Shown: piece after piece, positions 58,352 to 64,000 of the stretch | Layout: every line of letters begins with the position of its first letter | Position numbering within the stretch: position 1 is the stretch's first letter | Made by a program: the position numbers and the translations under genes | From: Stomorhina lunata | Taxonomy: Eukaryota > Arthropoda > Insecta > Diptera > Rhiniidae | Assembly: GCA_933228675.1 (NCBI GenBank) | Contig: OW121741.1 | Span: forward strand, 40,391,952-40,455,951 | Reading direction: 5' to 3' | Length of the DNA: 64,000 bases | Notes under the pieces: generated by a model | Seen by the model: only the letters and a program-made list of their open reading frames with translations | Databases searched by the model: none | What the model was told of the DNA's origin: nothing

Positions 58352-59893
58352 ACTAAACTAGAACTGAACTAAAACTGAACTAGAACTGAACTAGAACTGA
58401 ACTAGAACTGAACTAGAACTGAACTAGAACTGAACTAGAACTGAACTAGAACTGAACTAGAACTGAACTAGAACTGAACTAGAACTGAACTAGAACTGAA
58501 CTAGAACTGAACTAGAACTGAACTAGAACTGAACTAGAACTGAACTAGAACTGAACTAGAACTGAACTAGAACTGAACTAGAACTGAACTAGAACTGAAC
58601 TAGAACTGAACTAGAACTGAACTAGAACTGAACTAGAACTGAACTAGAACTGAGCTAGAACTGAACTAGAACTGAACTAGAACTGAACTAGAACTGAACT
58701 AGAACTGAACTAGAACTGAACTAGAACTGAACTAGAACTGAACTAGAACTGAACTAGAACTGAACTAGAACTGAACTAGAACTGAACTAGAACTGAACTA
58801 GAACTGAACTAGAACTGAACTAGAACTGAACTAGAACTGAACTAGAACTGAACTAGAACTGAACTAGAACTGAACTAGAACTGAACTAGAACTGAACTAG
58901 AACTGAACTAGAACTGAACTAGAACTGAACTAGAACTGAACTAGAACTGAACTAGAACTGAACTTGAACTGAACTAGAACTGAACTAGAACTGAACTAGA
59001 ACTGAACTAGAACTGAACTATAAGTAGAACTGAACTAGAACTGAACTAGAACTGAACTAGAACTGAACTAGAACTGAGCTAGAACTGAACTAGAACTGAA
59101 CTAGAACTGAACTAGAACTGAACTAGAACTGAACTAGAACTGAACTAGAACTGAACTAGAACTGAGCTAGAACTGAACTAGAACTGAACTAGAACTGAAC
59201 TAGAACTGAACTAGAACTGAACTAGAACTGAACTAGAACTGAACTAGAACTGAACTAGAACTGAACTAGAACTGAACTAGAACTGAACTAGAACTGAACT
59301 AGAACTGAACTAGAACAGAACTAGAACTGAACTAGAACTGAACTAGAACTGAACTAGAACTGAACTAGAACTGAACTAGAACTGAACTAGAACTGAACTA
59401 GAACTGAACTAGAACTGAACTAGAACTGAACTAGAACTGAACTAGAACTGAACTAGAACTGAACTAGAACTGAACTAGAACTGAACTAGAACTGAACTAG
59501 AACTGAACTAGAACTGAACTAGAACTGAACTAGAACTGAACTAGAACTGAACTAGAACTGAACTAGAACTGAACTAGAACTGAACTAGAACTGAACTAGA
59601 ACTGAACTAGAACTGAACTAGAACTGAACTAGAACTGAACTAAAACTGAACTAGAACTGAACTAGAACTAGAACTGAACTAGAACTGAACTAGAACTGAA
59701 CTAGAACTGAACTAGAACTGAACTAGAACTGAACTAGAACTGAACTAGAACTGAACTAGAACTGAACTAGAACTGAACTAGAACTGAACTAGAACTGAAC
59801 TAGAACTGAACTAGAACTGAACTAGAACTGAACTAGAACTGAACTAGAACTGAACTAGAACTGAACTAGAACTGAATTAAAAATGAACTCAAA
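58352..59893 (-). repeat. 11-bp satellite, ~140 copies, reverse orientation
   Basis: Unit CTAGAACTGAA, the reverse complement of the 55086-56170 unit. Rare variants mark positions: GAGCTAG near 58653, 59076 and 59164; TTGAACTG near 58962; a disrupted unit (CTATAAGTAG) near 59020; a 6-bp slip near 59665. Otherwise uniform. Confidence 0.98.
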
Positions 59894-60820
59894 CCATAAC
59901 CTAGTCTATGTCGTTATATGTTTGGTAGATTTTGTTAAAATTACGTCATTTTGAGTAAGATTTTGGCTTTTAATTTTATGTCCTCGAAATATTTGCTTTT
60001 ATTACATTAAGTTTTTTTTTGCTGTTATCAAATAAAATATTTAACTTAATTGTTCCCACAAGATATTTTGCCAAAGATTGAAATAAAAACTTTAATTTAG
60101 TTGTACTAAAAGCCCTGACGCAATCACCCAAACTCATAAAAGAACCAAGTTCTTTTATGAGGGTAATCATTTCAAACGTTTTATGAAATTTACTAACAAT
60201 TTTCCGTTTATTATATTTTAACAGAGAAGTTGAGTTGGGAAATCTAATTAAATCAATTTGATGATGTTAAAATAAATTTAATACAACTGCCATAAAAAAA
60301 TACAATTATAATGGAAAAAATGAAAAAAAAAAAACTTAAATTGAAATTGAAAAAAGAAAAATTTTGTAATCAGCGAAATAAATTGGAGATGGAAAAGTAT
60401 AAAAAAAAACAATCTAATAAAATTAACAGACATCCAGTGAAATTAAATTTTATTCTCATATTTTTCAAAAAAATGGACAAAGCTTAATTACAACAACAAT
60501 TATAATATAAAGAATAATTAATAAATGAATTGAAGTTTAAAAAAAATCTACTGATGAAGTGAGAAAATGTTTAATTAATAGTAAAAGGCAAGTGGAAAAT
60601 GGAATGGTAATGAAATTGTTTTAGTATTTTTAAAAATGTGAGAAAAGTAAAAGGAAAAAGTTTTGGGAAAAAGTGCTAATTAAAGAAGTAAAAATTCCCA
60701 TGAGTAGATAATAATAAAATGTAGAGTAATTAAAAAATTCCGATGTCCCAATTATTTGATTTCAATATATATAAATATGGAAGGAGAAACAGAAGCAAGC
60801 ACGACAATTTGATACCCATC
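59894..60820. other. no gene seen
   Basis: A-rich and AT-rich spacer; nothing recognised. Confidence 0.5.
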
Positions 60821-61482
60821 ATGTGAGCAGATGGGCGGGAGTGCATTAAAATTTAAATATTGAAGTTCCTGTCAAAAGAAATTATCTGATTCTCTAGAAT
60901 ATCATTTCTGAGACTTTAAGGAATCAGAGGAATGAAAAATTTTGTAAATGCTATTTATCTTTACTTAGTTATATAGAATTGAAAATTTAAAAAATTTACC
61001 AATTTTTTGTTTACATTAAAATTTGTACTTAATTTCTTAATCATGTGAGCAGGTGGGCGGGAGTGTATTAAAATTTAAATATTGAAGTTCCTGTCAAAAG
61101 AAATTATCTGATTCTCTAGAATATCATTTCTGAGACTTTAAGGAATCAGAGGAATGTAAAAGAATTTTAATGCTATTTATCTTTACTTAGTTATATAGAA
61201 TTGAAAATTTAAAAAATTTACCAATTTTTTGTTTACATTAAAATTTGTACTTAATTTCTTAATCATGTGAGCAGATGGGCGGGAGTGTATTAAAATTTAA
61301 ATATTGAAGTTCCTGTCAAAAGAAATTATCTGATTCTCTAGAATATCATTTCTGAGACTTTAAGGAATCAGAGGAATGTAAAAGATTTTGAATGCTATTT
61401 ATCTTTACTTAGTTATATAGAATTGAAAATCTACAAAATTTAACAATTTTTTGTTTACATTTAAATTTGTACTTAATTTCTT
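60821..61482 (+). repeat. three tandem copies of a 222-bp unit
   Basis: ATGTGAGCAG(A/G)TGGGCGGGAG starts near 60821, 61043 and 61265, exactly 222 bp apart. Copies share AATATTGAAGTTCCTGTC, TCTGATTCTCTAGAATATC, GGAATCAGAGGAATG and TTTTTTGTTTACATT and differ at only a few positions. No coding frame spans them. Confidence 0.95.
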
Positions 61483-62559
61483 CCATAACAATTCTTATGC
61501 AGTTAAATATTTGGCAAACACATTTCTCTACCAAATTACCCTTAATATGCAAAACATGTTCAAATTGAAAACCTAATAATGTTTAAATAAATTTATTCCT
61601 TGTAGACCCAATTAATGACTTAACAATAATTTAATAGTTAGTCTTAATAACAAATACAAGACAACACTAATGTTGCACTTGTTCATGTAATCGTAGGTAA
61701 TTATGGTAATGCAACATTTCCGCAAAGAAAGATATAACAATCTTCTAATTTTCCATAATAAGAAGCTACTAGTGCCTTGACATCAATAGCTTAAACTTAA
61801 GATAGTAAGTCCTTTAATAAATATTGAGTAGTTTCTAGGAACTAGTAATTGCTGCTGTTCTAAAACTTTAGTATTTTCTTGTCTTTTTGTAAAGTTGCAT
61901 GTTTACTTTTTAATATACATACATAGTTGGTATTATGTGGCAACGACATGTACAGGCTAGTTAGAGTTTAAAATTCGTAACACATCGACTGAACACTAAA
62001 CAAATAGAGTGAAAAATGTTAGAATAAAAAAAATCTGGTTTGTTAAACATAGAAACACATTTTGAATCTGTTGCAATGACATAAGCACCTGCAATCTGCA
62101 ACAAGAACTCTAAGAAAACAGCAGCGGCATTAATAATTTTAAATGTTTAATATTATCCCTGGGCGTCTAACGTGTTGCCCAGCAGACACCAACAAAGTAA
62201 AATTTTTAGACAGAAAATGAATGTCATGACGTTTTCCAAAAGGGATCTTGAAAAATGATATCCGGTAGTCTAATACGTCATAAAAAATGTGAGAACTATA
62301 TCACGTCAGTCGCAGAGGGTTAAGATGAGCCATGTCTTTATAGTGACATCACTTCTTTTCGCTACCCCTTTAACCATCAGGGCTCTAGACCATACACTGC
62401 TGTTCTAAAATTTGATCATTTTTACCTAATATGATCAATGCGTGCTTTAAAATTTGATCTTGCATCGATCATCCATTAAGCTTAAATACTCAAGATCTGC
62501 TTTGGATGATATCTTCAGTCCTACAAATCTTATCCATTCTGTTTTTTATTAATTTTAAT
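61483..62559. other. no gene seen
   Basis: AT-rich sequence with no recognised element. The right part may grow into the non-LTR relic that follows. Confidence 0.5.
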
Positions 62560-63965
62560 AGCTTCATTTGTCAGTGGTTCCACACCTTCTATATGCTTTG
62601 CTAAAACTGTAAGGAGAAATCATTTGCAAGATCTATTATATTAACTTCGTGAGGGCGGTTTTATATAACCTTTCATAGCAAAGGACCCAGAACGGATGCC
62701 TATGGAACACTCTCCGTGATTTATATCGCTTATCGTAATATATATATATAGAGATCCAATTGAGTTTCCGCTAATTTCGCAAAAATTTGGTTAGCGTCGA
62801 TAGTTGATCGAGCCTTTCGGAATCCAAATTAATTGTTTGACAAACTTTCTTTTGTTATATATAATTTTCTCCAGGGTAGGAGTAGGATCATAAAAGTAGG
62901 ATCATAAAAGAACTTATTAGGTTTTTTCCAGGATACCGGAGGGTATTTTCTCTTAAACATTGTGTGAAAAGGTCTACGAAAATTTGTGATTTAACGATTG
63001 TGCTAAAACAATGTAACGTAACCTAACGCTTAGGTGCCTTGTTATCTTCGATATTAATGGATATCTGAATATCGGAGATAACTATTGGTATGACGTCGGA
63101 TGACTCGGCTCAAATTGTAACTACAATATCATATTTAGGGAACAGTGTCGTACTAATCATCTTTAGTAATATTGGACACGTGAGTTTTTTTCACATGAGA
63201 AGTAACACGGCAGATACAGCCTATATAATTGTATATAGCGTATACACGTTTTGGGTTACCTACTTTGGAAATGGGAAACTAAAGAGGTGAAAGGTAGAGA
63301 AATAATGCTCTATATTATTCAACACTATAATTTTTAGTACAATGAAGTTGCGCCATCTGTTGTTAAGTAGACACTTTGTAAGCTTTTTGTTCTACAACAC
63401 CTTCTTTCACATTGACGGCGTGTTATTGCTATAGGCTTACAACCGACAGAGGATGCTAAGGAAATTGAAAATTTTAATAGAAATTAACAATTCGACCGGG
63501 GCTCGAACCCAGGCTGAATATGATATGTTATGTACAGTAGTTCGATCTCAGATTGCTGATTTTTGCCATTCGCCATAAGTTTGGATGACAATTTTTGGTT
63601 ACCCTTCAACTCGGCCTTATAGTATCGCATGATTTGGTAAGACTTTGGAATCTCCTGGACGAATATTGCTCCATCTAGCATTTTTGAAACCCATCCAATA
63701 TATTTATCGTCATAGCTGTTTCGGGGTTGTTTTTTTTTCTAGTGTGGCTCATTATATTAAATATTATGGCCTGATTATGACTATGATCACTTACTGACCA
63801 TTTTTCATCATAGGGTAGTGTGGTTCTCATAAAATTTAGGTCCACAAATGAACTCATCACTCTAGCTATAAAACTAGGCTTATTTTCATCAGTCAGTGGG
63901 ACAAGGTCCCATTCACAAAAAGCTTTTAGAAGAATATTTTCATTTGCGTTTGTGGCGACTACCAT
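62560..63965 (-). pseudogene. R1/Jockey-type non-LTR ORF2 relic (endonuclease + RT), split by a SINE
   Basis: On the minus strand, 63965-63675 reads as the end of an APE-type endonuclease (CEWDLVPLTDENKPSFIARV, SSFVDLNF, WSVSDHSHNQAIIFNI; SDH is the conserved box). A decayed linker follows with KSCDTIRPS and LWRMAKISNLRS. After an inserted repeat the RT begins: DLFTQCLRENTL (near 62980), FGFRKARSTIDAN (62788-62829) and SVP-stop-ASVLGPLL (62673-62714, the GVPQGSVLGP box with Gln changed to stop). Multiple stops and frame changes show it is dead. The 5' part lies outside the window. Confidence 0.7.
63194..63545 (-). repeat. SINE-like repeat copy 2, inserted in the ORF2 relic
   Basis: Read on the minus strand it starts with a 5'-shortened tRNA-like head (ACTACTGTACATAACATATC, B box GGGTTCGAGCCCC near 63500), similar to the head at 3191. 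The body that follows matches 7010-6690. It lies between the endonuclease and RT pieces of the non-LTR relic. No clear target duplication was found. Confidence 0.6.
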
Positions 63966-64000
63966 AAGTTAAAATCTATTGATTTTCGGATTATCCCTTT

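Overview
The window looks like AT-rich, gene-poor, non-coding DNA from a higher fly, probably a calyptrate (blowfly or muscid type). This assignment is an inference from three things: the overall composition, the dispersed repeats built around GATGTCCGTCTGTC and 'AGCTCCCATA' motifs, and the insect-type transposons (a mariner with 36 residues between its last two catalytic Asp, a tRNA-Ser-primed Ty3/gypsy element, relics of R1/Jockey-type non-LTR elements). I found no conserved host protein gene, no functional rRNA or tRNA gene, no CRISPR array and no prokaryote-like operon. Long gaps between repeats read as intergenic or intronic sequence.

Layout, left to right. 0-3.6 kb: a tandem duplication rich in AAGCTT, a 31-bp satellite, and a tRNA-derived SINE head. 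3.8-7.2 kb: a foldback repeat, then a terminal-inverted-repeat (TIR) element invaded by a complete 1.3-kb mariner with a frameshifted transposase. 8.6-14.4 kb: four non-autonomous DNA elements in a row. These are a TAA-flanked MITE, a 1.3-kb TIR element carrying tRNA-like pieces, a 788-bp hAT-like foldback with an 8-bp target duplication, and a 1.9-kb TTAA-flanked piggyBac-like element made of four ~500-bp tandem units. 15.9-20.25 kb: a large 31-bp satellite split by a 498-bp foldback. 22-25.2 kb: dispersed repeats with a shared terminal signature. 26.4-27.1 kb: another MITE. 27.4-36.0 kb: a dispersed repeat cut in two by an exactly 7,000-bp Ty3/gypsy retrotransposon with intact gag and pol and nearly identical LTRs.

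36.4-43.7 kb: a 20-bp tandem repeat, a full copy of dispersed family A, a 2.4-kb 14-bp satellite, and an array of alternating 169/185-bp units interrupted by a 169-bp TTAA MITE. 45.2-47.5 kb: non-LTR retrotransposon relics, one split by a SINE with a 12-bp target duplication. 48.9-53.6 kb: half of a second hAT-like foldback and more dispersed repeats. 55.1-59.9 kb: two long arrays of the same 11-bp satellite in opposite orientation, flanking 2.2 kb. 60.8-61.5 kb: three 222-bp tandem repeats. 62.6-64 kb: a decayed non-LTR endonuclease/RT relic, itself split by a SINE.

The theme is nested insertion. At least six elements sit inside another repeat, and for several the uninterrupted 'empty site' can be read from a sister copy in the same window. 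Only the LTR retrotransposon looks potentially autonomous. I found no defence-type or otherwise new gene system. The best candidates for something undescribed are the TTTCTATAGAAA satellite family, the inverted 11-bp arrays, and the dispersed families with a common 5' hairpin and 3' hairpin plus CTTACTTGTT terminus.
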